64,000 nucleotides of DNA from Streptomyces sp. CG4 (GCF_041080655.1 NZ_CP163525.1:1798001-1862000), one strand, 5' to 3'. Shown: positions 16,171-24,323, counted from the first letter of the stretch. Made by a program: numbers and translations. Notes: generated from the sequence alone by a model not told the origin.

Positions 16171-17543
16171 GACGTCCTTCCGGTGGCCTGAAACGGTTCG
16201 AGGGCTCTGGTCACCCGGCGGTCGAGCAGGTCGAGTTCGGCGCGGTCACGGGCGAACAGCACGACGTAGAGCCGGCCGTCGAACGGTGTGCGGTCCCCGT
16301 TGTCCTGTGCGTTGACCGTGCCGAAGCAGGTGATCACCGCGTGGGGCTCGCCGACCGCCGGATCGGTACGTACGCCGATCGCGTCGGCCAGCTCACCGAA
16401 GGACACCGGCTCCTCCAGGCGCAGCGGGTAGTGCTTGGCCATGGCGACGCCGTCCGGCGGGAGGAACCGTTCGGTGACCCGGCCCTGATAGGTGGACATG
16501 TTCAGCCTGGCGTTGATCTCCACCACGGGGTAGATCCGCTCGTCGGCACCGAGCAGCGCGTCCACGCCGACCACGCCGAAGAAGCCGTCCCGGTACAGCC
16601 TCGCGCCGAGAGCCTCCGTGGCCCGCTCCAGCTCGTCGTGCTGGTCGGTGGTCAGCTCCGGCGGCATCAGGTGGCCCAGGTGGACGCCGTCGGCGGTGAG
16701 CGCCTGCTTGACGAAGTCGAACCGCACCCGGCCGGCCCGATCGATGGTGAACTGGTAGTTGAGGTCGAACCGCTTGGCCAGGAAGGCTTCCACCACGACG
16801 TGCAGGCGGTCGTCGCCGCCCCGCGCGGCCCTCCGGTCGACCATGCGCAGCAGCTGATCGGCCCTGCGCGGGTTGTCCAGGACGAGCAGGCCGCGGCCGG
16901 AGACACCGTAGGCGTCCTTGACGATGACCGGCCCGCCGTCGGACAGCCCGGCCTCCAGGGCGCGGCGCAGCTCCGCGACCGTGTTAACCGACGACCCGGG
17001 GATCTCCCGCAAGCCCAGGTCCCTGACCAGGTGCCGACTGTAGATCTTGCTGTTGACCCGTTCGCAGACGTCGGCCCGGGGCGCCGCGGCGGGCAGCCCG
17101 GTCAGCTCGGTGATGCGCTGCTCCAGCGGGGAGTGCCCCATGGGCAGCAGCCAGGCTCCGCGTTCGGCCAACTGCCGTAGTTCGGCCAGGAGTTCCGGGG
17201 ATTCCAGTACGGCGCCGCTGGTGCCCTCCGGACCGGCGGGCGCTTCGGTGACCAGCTCGGCCGGTGCGCCGAGGCCGGTCTTCTCCAGGTAGTCGCGGTA
17301 CTCCCGGTCCAGCGGGCGGTCCAGCAGGAGGCAGTCGCCCGGTTCGGCGAGCAGCGCGCCCAGTTCCTCCATGCGCTGCACCGTCGCCGTGGTGGCGGAC
17401 ACCCGGGCCGCCGGCAGGCCCACCCGGTCGCGGGCCCATTGACGCTCCACCTCGAAGTTGCACAGCCACACGAAGCGCGCGTCCCGGTCGCCGGTGAGCG
17501 CTTCCTTGAGATCCGCGGTGTAGGTGGTCGGCAGCATGCTCAC
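16167..17543 (-). CDS. ATP-grasp ligase, BtrJ-like (amino acid to ACP)
   Basis: A 458-residue ATP-grasp protein. The ATP-binding part shows GPVIVKDAYGVSGRGLLVLD (204-223, Lys209) and the metal-binding end VVEINARLNMSTYQGR (340-355, Glu342 and Asn344). The first 160 residues form an unassigned N-terminal domain. Start GTG 17543 overlaps the upstream KASIII stop (GTGA). Placed immediately before a LysA-fold decarboxylase and an ACP, it most resembles BtrJ, which ligates glutamate to the ACP phosphopantetheine. Formation of an amide instead of a thioester is an alternative. Confidence 0.85.
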   Translation of the reverse strand: MSMLPTTYTADLKEALTGDRDARFVWLCNFEVERQWARDRVGLPAARVSATTATVQRMEELGALLAEPGDCLLLDRPLDREYRDYLEKTGLGAPAELVTEAPAGPEGTSGAVLESPELLAELRQLAERGAWLLPMGHSPLEQRITELTGLPAAAPRADVCERVNSKIYSRHLVRDLGLREIPGSSVNTVAELRRALEAGLSDGGPVIVKDAYGVSGRGLLVLDNPRRADQLLRMVDRRAARGGDDRLHVVVEAFLAKRFDLNYQFTIDRAGRVRFDFVKQALTADGVHLGHLMPPELTTDQHDELERATEALGARLYRDGFFGVVGVDALLGADERIYPVVEINARLNMSTYQGRVTERFLPPDGVAMAKHYPLRLEEPVSFGELADAIGVRTDPAVGEPHAVITCFGTVNAQDNGDRTPFDGRLYVVLFARDRAELDLLDRRVTRALEPFQATGRTS

Positions 17544-18490
17544 CGCTTCCGGTGGGTGATCACCATGGCCCCGAAGGTGGCGCCGAGGCCGACGGAGACC
17601 AGCACGTAGTGGTGGCCGTGGACCAGCCGGCCCTGTTCGCGCAGGGTGACGTAGTTGACGAACACGTCCGAGGAGAACAGATGGCTGTAGACAGGGATGT
17701 TCTCCAGGAAGAACCGCTCCGGGTCGGCCCCCATCTCCTTGATCGTCTGCCGCCAGGAGACCGTGTTCACGTTGTGCGGAATGACCAGGTCGATGTCGTC
17801 GAACTCCAGCCCGGCCCGTGCTACGGCGTCCAGGATGACCTCGCCCAGTACCGCGCCGTAGGCCTTGCCGAACTCCTGGGCGTCCGGCGTGCTCATCTCC
17901 AGCCCGGCCGCGTACTTGCCCAGCGTACGGGTCACGTGGGAGCGCACCTGGTCACCGGCGCCGTCGACGGTGACCAGGCAGGCGGCCGCGGCCTCGGCCA
18001 TGATGGAGCTGTTCGGGATCAACTGGACCTTGGGCGAGTAGGCACGCTCCCCGGTGACGATCAGGGCATACGCGCCCCCCGGTGCCTCGGAGCGCAACAG
18101 CTCACCGGCCAGGTCCACCGCGCCCAGGCTGCTCACGCACGCCTGTTGGGTGAGGGCGAACGCCTCGGCCCGGGCCAGGCCGAGTTCGTCGCGGATCACC
18201 CGGGCAGCATCGACGTCCGGTGGGGTCAGCGTCTGCATGGTGTGCGCGTAGATGACATGGCTGATGCGTTGCCCTTCCGGCAGCGCCCGCACCGCCTGCC
18301 GCGCCGCGGGCAGCACCAGCTCGAACAGGCCGCCCTCCGGTTCGAACCGCAGCCGGTCGAGTCCGTAGATCTTGCGGAACACACCGATCTCGGCCCGCCG
18401 CAGCCCGAGTTGCTCGGCCAGGTCGTCGATGCGCACGCTGCGCTCCGGCAGAAACGACTCGATCCGCTCCAGCGTTGTCGCTCCGCTCAT
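17540..18490 (-). CDS. KASIII-fold acyltransferase/synthase with Cys-His-Asp triad
   Basis: A 316-residue KASIII-fold protein starting at ATG 18490. The nucleophile elbow is FALTQQACVSSLGAV (Cys118) and the histidine motif is VIPHNVNTVSW (His239). The third residue, Asn in GNTSAAS of chain-initiating KASIII enzymes, is replaced in SHLFSSDVFVNYV, where Asp275 lies at the matching place. A Cys-His-Asp triad is known from CerJ-type acyltransferases, which transfer acyl groups to O or N nucleophiles instead of making C-C bonds. It could join the ACP2-bound and ACP1-bound units. A decarboxylative role is not excluded. Confidence 0.85.
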   Translation of the reverse strand: MSGATTLERIESFLPERSVRIDDLAEQLGLRRAEIGVFRKIYGLDRLRFEPEGGLFELVLPAARQAVRALPEGQRISHVIYAHTMQTLTPPDVDAARVIRDELGLARAEAFALTQQACVSSLGAVDLAGELLRSEAPGGAYALIVTGERAYSPKVQLIPNSSIMAEAAAACLVTVDGAGDQVRSHVTRTLGKYAAGLEMSTPDAQEFGKAYGAVLGEVILDAVARAGLEFDDIDLVIPHNVNTVSWRQTIKEMGADPERFFLENIPVYSHLFSSDVFVNYVTLREQGRLVHGHHYVLVSVGLGATFGAMVITHRKR

Positions 18491-18503
18491 CGTCAACTCC
18501 GCC

Positions 18504-19334
18504 TCACTGTCCGGCGAACTCGGCGCGCACCAGCCAGCTGCGCGAAGGACCCTTGCGCTCCCGGGGCTGCACCTCGAACGGCCAGTCGTCATGGGTGGTG
18601 GAGGGCTCGCCGGGCTCCTTCAGGTCGCGCACCTTCCAGCCGATGGAGGCCAGGAACTCCTCCGGCTCGTCGGTGCCGAACAGCCAGGGTGTGCCGTCCT
18701 CTTCCAGCTTGCGGCGGAACTCCTCGGAGAACGGGCTGCGCAGGAGTGCCTGGCTGACGAAGTCGACGCACAGCCAGCTTCCCGTGGCAGAGGCCGACCC
18801 GAGCGTGCGCAGCAGGCCGGTCGCCTGATCGGGGGTGAGGAAGAACATCAGCCCTTCGGCGATCCACAGGGTCGGCCGGGCACGGTCGAACCCGGCCGCC
18901 GCCAGTCGGGGCAGCCAGTCGCGCCGCAGGTCCACCGCCACCTCGCGGCGTTCGACCCGAGGCCGGGCGTCCATGCCTGCCAGGCGCCGGCGCTTCTCCG
19001 CCAGCAGCGCCGGGAAGTCGGCCTCGTACACCGTGGCGCCTTCCGGCCAGTCCAGCCGGAACGGGCGGGTGTCCATGCCGGCGGCGATGAACACGATCTG
19101 CCGGATGTCGCTCTCCCGCAGGATCGCGTTGATGCTCTCGTCCAGGTACTTGGTGCGTATCGCGATGAACGTGGTCAGGCCGCCACCGCGGTTCTTCTCC
19201 AGCAGCTCGAACCCGCGTGGAGCGGCGAGCGCGCGGGCGTAGCTGTCCCGGAAGGTCGCCCGGTCGCCGCGTTCGGTCTCGACCGCCCGTGCCGCCGCCG
19301 TCCACTGCGCCGTATATGAGACGGCTTCCATCAT
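18504..19334 (-). CDS. SAM-dependent methyltransferase of the PPM1/LCMT-like family
   Basis: A 276-residue protein. The SAM-binding strand reads IVFIAAGMDTRPFRLDWP (80-97), the hallmark of the leucine carboxyl methyltransferase-like family, followed by VYEADFPALLAEKR (102-115) and LWIAEGLMFFL. Family members O-methylate carboxylates or other acidic oxygens. In this operon, between ACP2 and the KASIII-like gene, an acidic oxygen on the pathway intermediate (carboxylate, oxime or nitronate) is a plausible target. Start ATG 19334 is followed by ATG 19331, which has better spacing to GGGAG; either may be used. Confidence 0.85.
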   Translation of the reverse strand: MMEAVSYTAQWTAAARAVETERGDRATFRDSYARALAAPRGFELLEKNRGGGLTTFIAIRTKYLDESINAILRESDIRQIVFIAAGMDTRPFRLDWPEGATVYEADFPALLAEKRRRLAGMDARPRVERREVAVDLRRDWLPRLAAAGFDRARPTLWIAEGLMFFLTPDQATGLLRTLGSASATGSWLCVDFVSQALLRSPFSEEFRRKLEEDGTPWLFGTDEPEEFLASIGWKVRDLKEPGEPSTTHDDWPFEVQPRERKGPSRSWLVRAEFAGQ

Positions 19335-19387
19335 GTGTCTCCCTTGAACTCGTCAGGTCCCTTGAAGGGGTCAGGCTGCTGAAGGGG

Positions 19388-19627
19388 TCAGGCTGCGACG
19401 AAGAACGCCTTCTCGATCGCGGACAGGGTCTGGAAGTCCTGGATGTCGATGCTGTCGAAGTCGATCTCGACACCGGTGGCGTTCTCGATCACGTAGACGA
19501 GTTCCACGAAGCTCAGCGAGTCGACGAGGCGGCTCTCGATGAGGTTTTCCTCGGCCTCGATGGTCTGCCGTTCCGGGTGCCGACCCAGGATCCAGCTGCG
19601 GACCTCGTCGATACCTGCTGCAAGCAT
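19388..19627 (-). CDS. Acyl carrier protein (ACP2), aminoacyl-carrier type
   Basis: A 79-residue carrier protein with Ser37 in ESRLVDSLSFVELVYVIENATG. ATG 19627 is chosen because GAGGAG lies five bases upstream; a GTG at 19633 is an alternative. The LVDSLSFVEL context matches the small carrier proteins that partner SerRS-like amino acid:carrier-protein ligases, and that ligase is encoded just upstream, separated only by a PPTase gene. ACP2 is therefore predicted to carry a small amino acid (Gly or Ala type in characterised systems) that the diiron enzyme oxidises. Confidence 0.92.
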   Translation of the reverse strand: MLAAGIDEVRSWILGRHPERQTIEAEENLIESRLVDSLSFVELVYVIENATGVEIDFDSIDIQDFQTLSAIEKAFFVAA

Positions 19628-19636
19628 GTCCACTCC

Positions 19637-20080
19637 TCAGTGCTGGTCGGGCAGTTGGCTGCTTTGGACGGTTGTCTCCGGCCCGGTGTGCGGGACCGCC
19701 GGGCCGGCGCTGAACGCGACCGCCACGGCACACGGATCGTCGTGGCTGATGCTCACGGCGATGTGGTCGATGCCGGCGCGCCGCGCCAGCGCCGCGGCCT
19801 GGCCGCCGAGGCGCACCACGGGCCATCCGCCGTCGGCGGTCAGGATCTCGATTCCGCGCCACGGCAGCGTCTGGCCGGGCGCGTGGAACAACTTGAACAC
19901 CGCTTCCTTCGCTGCGAGCCGGCCGGCGATGCCGGGGATGTCGGGTCCGGCGTCGCCGAACGACAGCCGTGCCTCGTCCGCCGAGAGCATCCGGGCCAGT
20001 ACGGGCTCGCTGCCCGGCCGCACCAGGTCCCGCACCCGGCTGAACGGGACCAGGTCGATACCAACCCGCCCGTGGCCCAC
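19637..20080 (-). CDS. AcpS-type 4'-phosphopantetheinyl transferase, proximal
   Basis: A 147-residue protein with the AcpS motifs VGIDLV (Asp9), AGRLAAKEAVFKLF and AVSISHDDPCAVAVAF. Starts with GTG 20080 one base after the ligase stop and ends nine bases before the ACP2 start, so it is tightly co-expressed with both. It probably converts ACP2 to its holo form. The last 20 residues are non-conserved. Compared with the second AcpS gene at 11618-11992 it has diverged clearly, which argues against a recent duplication. Confidence 0.88.
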   Translation of the reverse strand: MGHGRVGIDLVPFSRVRDLVRPGSEPVLARMLSADEARLSFGDAGPDIPGIAGRLAAKEAVFKLFHAPGQTLPWRGIEILTADGGWPVVRLGGQAAALARRAGIDHIAVSISHDDPCAVAVAFSAGPAVPHTGPETTVQSSQLPDQH

Positions 20081-20081
20081 G

Positions 20082-20945
20082 TCACTTCACCCCTGCTGCG
20101 GCATCCCGCACGGCCGCCAGCGCCGCCGTCGCCGTGCCGTGCACGTCGAGCAGGACTGCGAGCCACCGCTCGAGTCCGAACGCCACGCAGCTGGTGTAGG
20201 CATAGCGCTCGCCGGTCCCGGCGTCGGTCTCCTGACCGGCGGCCAGCCGGATCTGGCAGCGCTCGCCGAAGAAGTTGCGGTGCGTGTTGACCGACGCGAT
20301 GGCCAGGTCTTCCACCTGGAACTCGTACTTGACCGGGCTGAGCCGGGAGAGCAAGGCACGGGCTCCGGTGCTTTCGAAGAACGGATCGGCGGCGGCCACC
20401 CGGTTCAGCCGCAGCCCCAGCGCGTCGCCGAACGCGGTGATGCGCTCGGTGAACGCGGCCAGCACCTGTTGGGTGTGTTCGAAGGAGCCCAGCGCGACGA
20501 TCTCCCGCATCTGGAAGCTGACCAGCCGGCGCAACGGCGTGTAGTGGTCCTCGTTGCGGAAGCATCGGTTCACCAGGGTCACCAGGGTGTCCGCGGCGAG
20601 TTCGGTGTCCTCGTAGAACAGGTAGGCACCGAAGCAGGTGGCGTGCGGCAGGCCCAGGCGGGCTTGCTTCAGATCGGCCGGGGTGAACCCGCCGTCGGCG
20701 GGTTTGGCCGGGCCGTCGGCCAGTTCGAGCGGAGCCGCGACAAGCGCGAGATGCGGAAAGTTCGTGTAGACGTCGAACTTCTCCAGGTCGGCGACCGGAT
20801 ACACGGGCGGCGGCAGGATCTCCCGCGCCCCCGCGGCCCGCCCCCAGCCGGTGAAGACGCCGTCGAGTTCGCGAAGGAGGTCGGTCTGGTCCGGGTCGAG
20901 GATGGCCACGTCGGCCCGGCGTGCCGGTGCGGAGTCGGCGGCCAT
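20082..20945 (-). CDS. Amino acid:[carrier protein] ligase (SerRS-like class II aaRS homologue)
   Basis: A 287-residue stand-alone class II synthetase core without a tRNA-binding arm. Motif 2 is visible as CFRNEDHYTPLRRLVSFQMREIV (128-150) and motif 3 as CVAFGLERWLAVLL (253-266). Cys128, Glu167 and Cys253 are candidate zinc ligands as in atypical SerRS and its carrier-protein ligase relatives. Such enzymes adenylate glycine, alanine or a similar amino acid and pass it to the phosphopantetheine of a small carrier protein; ACP2 is the obvious partner. ATG 20945 shares a base with the upstream stop. The amino acid is not predictable by eye. Confidence 0.9.
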   Translation of the reverse strand: MAADSAPARRADVAILDPDQTDLLRELDGVFTGWGRAAGAREILPPPVYPVADLEKFDVYTNFPHLALVAAPLELADGPAKPADGGFTPADLKQARLGLPHATCFGAYLFYEDTELAADTLVTLVNRCFRNEDHYTPLRRLVSFQMREIVALGSFEHTQQVLAAFTERITAFGDALGLRLNRVAAADPFFESTGARALLSRLSPVKYEFQVEDLAIASVNTHRNFFGERCQIRLAAGQETDAGTGERYAYTSCVAFGLERWLAVLLDVHGTATAALAAVRDAAAGVK

Positions 20946-21811
20946 CAGATGATCCCGATCTTCTCGAGGAACTTCGAGGTCTTGCGGAAGACGTTCTGCT
21001 CGAACTCCGCCCGGGCGGGCGAGGCCAGCAGTTCCTGCCGCAGGGCCAACGGCTCGGGGATTCCGGCATCCCGGTAGACATGCGGGTTGTACAGCGATTC
21101 GAAGCTGTAGGTGAGGTAGCGCCGCAGGTAGGCGGCGATGTCGGCCAGCTCTTGTTCGTTCGAGGTGCGTTGGACGTCGGCGAAGAGCGCGGTCACCAGC
21201 TCGCGGCCGAACGCGATGTGCCGCGACTCGTCCTGGTGGTGGATCCGGTTGATGGCCCGGATGGTCTCGTGCAGCCGGTCGTCAGCGGCCATCCGGGAGT
21301 TGAAGTGGTCGACCAGCTCCTCGAATATGAGGATGCGGACGAAGACCAGCAGGCTCTCCACGCTCGACCGCGGTATCTCCGCACTCGCCCCCGCCGGCTG
21401 CCGGTAGATCTTCCGGCCGTAGCGCAGGCAGAACTCGGCGAAGAACCACATGTGCTCGTTCTCCTCACCGATGAAGTGGTGGAAGAACTCCGATGGTGTT
21501 TCGAATCCCTTGGTGTGTATCCGCCGGGTCACCTCGATGAGCAGTTCCCGGATGCCGTGCACGTTCAGGCTGTAGAAGTTGATGCTCTCGAACTTGGAGA
21601 GGGCGTGCAGTTGCTTCGGGCTCAGTCGCCCGGCGGCCGCGGTGCCGTGTGTGGTGGTCAGTTCCGGGCTCATCCACCACATGTCGTCCGGCAAGGTGTC
21701 CGGCCAGTCGAAAAGCTTGTACGGGTTGTAGTAGTCGTCGATCGACTTGGTGGTCAGGCGGTCCAGGATCTCCAGGAAACGCTCGTTGGAGTCGATCAGA
21801 TTGCTCACCAT
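20945..21811 (-). CDS. AurF/CmlI-like diiron N-oxygenase
   Basis: A 288-residue helical protein with a full set of likely diiron ligands: Glu75, Glu117 and His120 (GEENEHMWF), Glu164 (LIFEELVDHF), and His191, Glu195, His198 (HHQDESRHIAF). The H-x3-E-x2-H pattern and the 27-residue gap from Glu164 to His191 match AurF, which has seven ligands including an extra histidine. AurF-type enzymes turn amines into hydroxylamines, nitroso or nitro groups. Encoded between the thioesterase and the aminoacyl-ACP ligase, it probably acts on an aminoacyl-S-ACP2 amine. Start ATG 21811 has GGGAGG six bases upstream. Confidence 0.9.
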   Translation of the reverse strand: MVSNLIDSNERFLEILDRLTTKSIDDYYNPYKLFDWPDTLPDDMWWMSPELTTTHGTAAAGRLSPKQLHALSKFESINFYSLNVHGIRELLIEVTRRIHTKGFETPSEFFHHFIGEENEHMWFFAEFCLRYGRKIYRQPAGASAEIPRSSVESLLVFVRILIFEELVDHFNSRMAADDRLHETIRAINRIHHQDESRHIAFGRELVTALFADVQRTSNEQELADIAAYLRRYLTYSFESLYNPHVYRDAGIPEPLALRQELLASPARAEFEQNVFRKTSKFLEKIGII

Positions 21812-21826
21812 GTTCGGCCTCCCTTC

Positions 21827-22612
21827 TCAGGCTGAGGCTTGGCGTTCGGCGGTGGTCGTCGGTGCCTCGCGCAGATCCGCGGTGATGACCTCCACGACCT
21901 GGGGCAACCGCTCGTTGAGGAAGAAATGTCCGCCGTGGACGTGCACGACGCGGAAATCGCCGGTGGTGTGCCGCCGCCACCCCTCGGCGGCGGCCGGGTC
22001 GACGTAGTAGTCCGAATCGGCCAGCTGGAAGGTGACCGGCGTACGCACCACCGCGTCCGGCGGCGCCAGATAACTGGAGTTCGACCGGTAGTCGTGGCGG
22101 ATCACGGTGAGGATGGGCCTGAGGAACTTGGGCTTTTCCAGGAGCTTCGGCGGCAGGCCGCCCAGTGTGGTCAACTCCGCGATGATCTCTTCGTCGTTGG
22201 CCGGCAGGCCGTCGCCCAGGCCGTCGGAGGGTGAGCGCCGCCCCGAGACGAACAGCCGCGCCACGTTGGACCCGCCGGCCTCCAGCCGCCTGGTCACCTC
22301 GAAGGCGACCACCGATCCCATGCTGTGGCCGTAGACCGCCAGCGGTCGGCCCGACCAGGGGGCCAGTGCCGCGCCCACCAGGTCGGCCAGCTCCTCGATC
22401 GTGGTGAACCCGCCTCGGTCGCTCTGCGCGCGCCGCTTCGGGTACTCGACGGCCAACACCTCGATGTCCTCGGGCAGCTCCCGGGCGAGCGCCGCGTAGG
22501 CGCTCGCCGATGCCCCGGCGTGCGGGCAGCAGACCAGGCGCAGCCGCGCCTCGGGGGCCGACCGCAATATCCGGACGAATTCACCGGATTCCCGGCCGGA
22601 CGGGTCCTCCAT
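21827..22612 (-). CDS. Type II (GrsT-like) thioesterase
   Basis: A 261-residue alpha/beta hydrolase with the nucleophile motif YGHSMGSV (Ser97), upstream CCPHAGASASAY oxyanion region and the C-terminal HVHGGHFFLNE histidine. Type II thioesterases release wrongly loaded acyl groups from carrier proteins, or in some pathways the product. ATG 22612 has AGGAG six bases upstream; ATG 22618, with AAGGGG seven bases upstream, is equally possible. It lies directly after the halogenase gene and before the diiron oxygenase. Confidence 0.9.
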   Translation of the reverse strand: MEDPSGRESGEFVRILRSAPEARLRLVCCPHAGASASAYAALARELPEDIEVLAVEYPKRRAQSDRGGFTTIEELADLVGAALAPWSGRPLAVYGHSMGSVVAFEVTRRLEAGGSNVARLFVSGRRSPSDGLGDGLPANDEEIIAELTTLGGLPPKLLEKPKFLRPILTVIRHDYRSNSSYLAPPDAVVRTPVTFQLADSDYYVDPAAAEGWRRHTTGDFRVVHVHGGHFFLNERLPQVVEVITADLREAPTTTAERQASA

Positions 22613-22700
22613 CACCATCTCCTGTCCCCTTCGCGCCACCGGCCGGGGCGCTGGCCGGGCGTCACGGCGGCCGGTGGCAGCGGCACACTGCACGCCCGGG

Positions 22701-24116
22701 TCATTCGGCTTCGACCACCGGCGTGCCCAGCCGGCGGATCCGCAGCCTCGGCTCCAGTTCGAGATAGAGCCCGGCGACGGACCTCTGGGGTGAGTTGGGC
22801 ATCGAGTTCATCGCCTCGTTGTGCCCGGCCACGATGCCGCCCTGGGTGTCGATGTCCCCTTGGGCGCGCATACGGTTGGCCACCTTGTCCAGTGCGCCGG
22901 TCCCGTCCCGGGTGTCGTCCAGGTCCTCGATCCCGGTCACGATGTGCAGGAACGACTCGTACAAGTTGAGCATGTGGCGTTCCCGCCGGGTCAGCTTGTC
23001 CGCCTCGAAGAACTGCGACTGCCGGTTGTAGCTCTTGTAGAAGAACGACACCACCACCAGCAGCCGCTCGTACGCCTGGCGGTACGCCTTGGCGAAGAAC
23101 CCGGTCGCCTCGTCCTCGGACAGCTCTCCCTCCACGACGGCGGAGATCGCCGCGGCGGCCAGCAGGCCGCTGAACGTGGCCAGGTGCACGCCGGTGGAGA
23201 GCAGCGGGTCCAGGAAGCAGGCCGCGTCACCGACCATCAGGTAGCCGGGGCCGGTGAAGCTCTCGGCGGTGTAGGAGTAGTCCTGCTCGACCTTGAAGTC
23301 GCCGGTCCGCTCCGCGCCCTCGACCATGGCCGCGATCCGCGGGCACTGGGCGAGCGCGTCGAAGTAGACCGCGTCGATGCCGCCGAGCCGCTCGCGTTCA
23401 CTGGTGAACGTCGTGCGCTTGGCCACCAGGCCGATGGAGTAGGTGCCGTCGTGCAGGGGGATGCCCCAGAACCATCCGTAGGGCACCGAGCAGACCGCGA
23501 TCGCGCCGGCCGGCCCCCGGTCCAGCGGGGTGACCCCGCGCCAGTAGGACCACACCGCGATGTTCTTGAACGCCTCTTGATAGTGGCGGTTCTTGAGGTA
23601 CTTCGTGGCCATGAGACCGCCTCGGCCGGATGCGTCGACAAGGAAGTCGAAGCCGATCTTCCCGGTGACCGAGCGGTCGCCGGCGGCGACCCAGCCGGCC
23701 GCGACGGGCCGGCCCTGGTCGAACTCGATGTCGGTGACCTTGGTCCCCTGCCGCACATCCACCCCGAGTTCCGCGGCGTGGTCCAGCAGGATCTTGTCGA
23801 ACTCGGACCGGATCACCTGGTAGCTGTATCCGCCGGCCCCGGTGAGATGGTCGAAATTGAGGTCCCAGTTCTCCGGGCCCCATTCGAAGTAGGCGCCGTC
23901 CTTCCGCACGAATCCGTGCTGTTCGACCTTCGCGCGGGCGCCGAGCAGATCGAGTACGGGCAGCACGGACGGCAGAATCGATTCCCCGATGTGATAGCGC
24001 GGGAATGTCGCGTTTTCCAGCAGGGTCACCTGAACGCCCTGTCGCGCCAGAAGCCCGGCGGTCGTGCTGCCTGCCGGACCTCCGCCGATCACCAATACCC
24101 GGGTGTGCTCACGCAT
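22701..24116 (-). CDS. FAD-dependent halogenase, CmlS/PltA-like group
   Basis: A 471-residue flavoprotein: GGGPAGS dinucleotide motif at 11-17, GESILPS at 44-50, a conserved lysine in RKDGAYFEWG (Lys72) at the place of the halogenase catalytic lysine, and the WxWxIP signature as GWFWGIP (214-220). These together separate halogenases from ordinary FAD monooxygenases. A long C-terminal part (about 330-471) resembles carrier-protein-acting members. Predicted to chlorinate an electron-rich carbon, probably on a carrier-bound intermediate; a nitroacetyl-type carbanion or a pyrrole would suit the chemistry. First gene of the leftward operon; start ATG 24116 with AGGA seven bases upstream. Confidence 0.88.
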   Translation of the reverse strand: MREHTRVLVIGGGPAGSTTAGLLARQGVQVTLLENATFPRYHIGESILPSVLPVLDLLGARAKVEQHGFVRKDGAYFEWGPENWDLNFDHLTGAGGYSYQVIRSEFDKILLDHAAELGVDVRQGTKVTDIEFDQGRPVAAGWVAAGDRSVTGKIGFDFLVDASGRGGLMATKYLKNRHYQEAFKNIAVWSYWRGVTPLDRGPAGAIAVCSVPYGWFWGIPLHDGTYSIGLVAKRTTFTSERERLGGIDAVYFDALAQCPRIAAMVEGAERTGDFKVEQDYSYTAESFTGPGYLMVGDAACFLDPLLSTGVHLATFSGLLAAAAISAVVEGELSEDEATGFFAKAYRQAYERLLVVVSFFYKSYNRQSQFFEADKLTRRERHMLNLYESFLHIVTGIEDLDDTRDGTGALDKVANRMRAQGDIDTQGGIVAGHNEAMNSMPNSPQRSVAGLYLELEPRLRIRRLGTPVVEAE

Positions 24117-24273
24117 AAGCGATTCCTCTTCTCCGGGGGCAGTTCGATATCAGCGAAGCAATACTCCGCGACGGGCAAATGGGCTGTCCAGTGGTGACTG
24201 GTGACTTCGCCGGTAACCACTTCTCGGGCGGAGAAGGGCGGAGCCACCGGCGGCTCTGGCAACCCGTGACCTG

Positions 24274-24323
24274 TTGACAAAACGAGGGCACGGAACCGGA
24301 AACTGTCGGGAAGTCACTTCCCG
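24274..24323 (+). promoter_or_regulatory. Divergent control region: TTGACA box and 17-bp palindrome
   Basis: Within the 225 bases between the divergent halogenase and SDR genes, a TTGACA box (24274-24279) lies upstream of the perfect palindrome CGGGAAGTcACTTCCCG (24307-24323), which ends 18 bases before the TTG start of the SDR gene. The palindrome is well placed to be an operator; the cognate regulator is unknown. No clear -10 could be assigned. Confidence 0.45.

Noticed and set aside
12008..24116. Pyrrole pathway (prolyl-carrier oxidation plus halogenation)
   Set aside because: There is no proline-type adenylation domain, and the dehydrogenase sits with the decarboxylase/ACP1 genes rather than with the halogenase; not excluded but less consistent.
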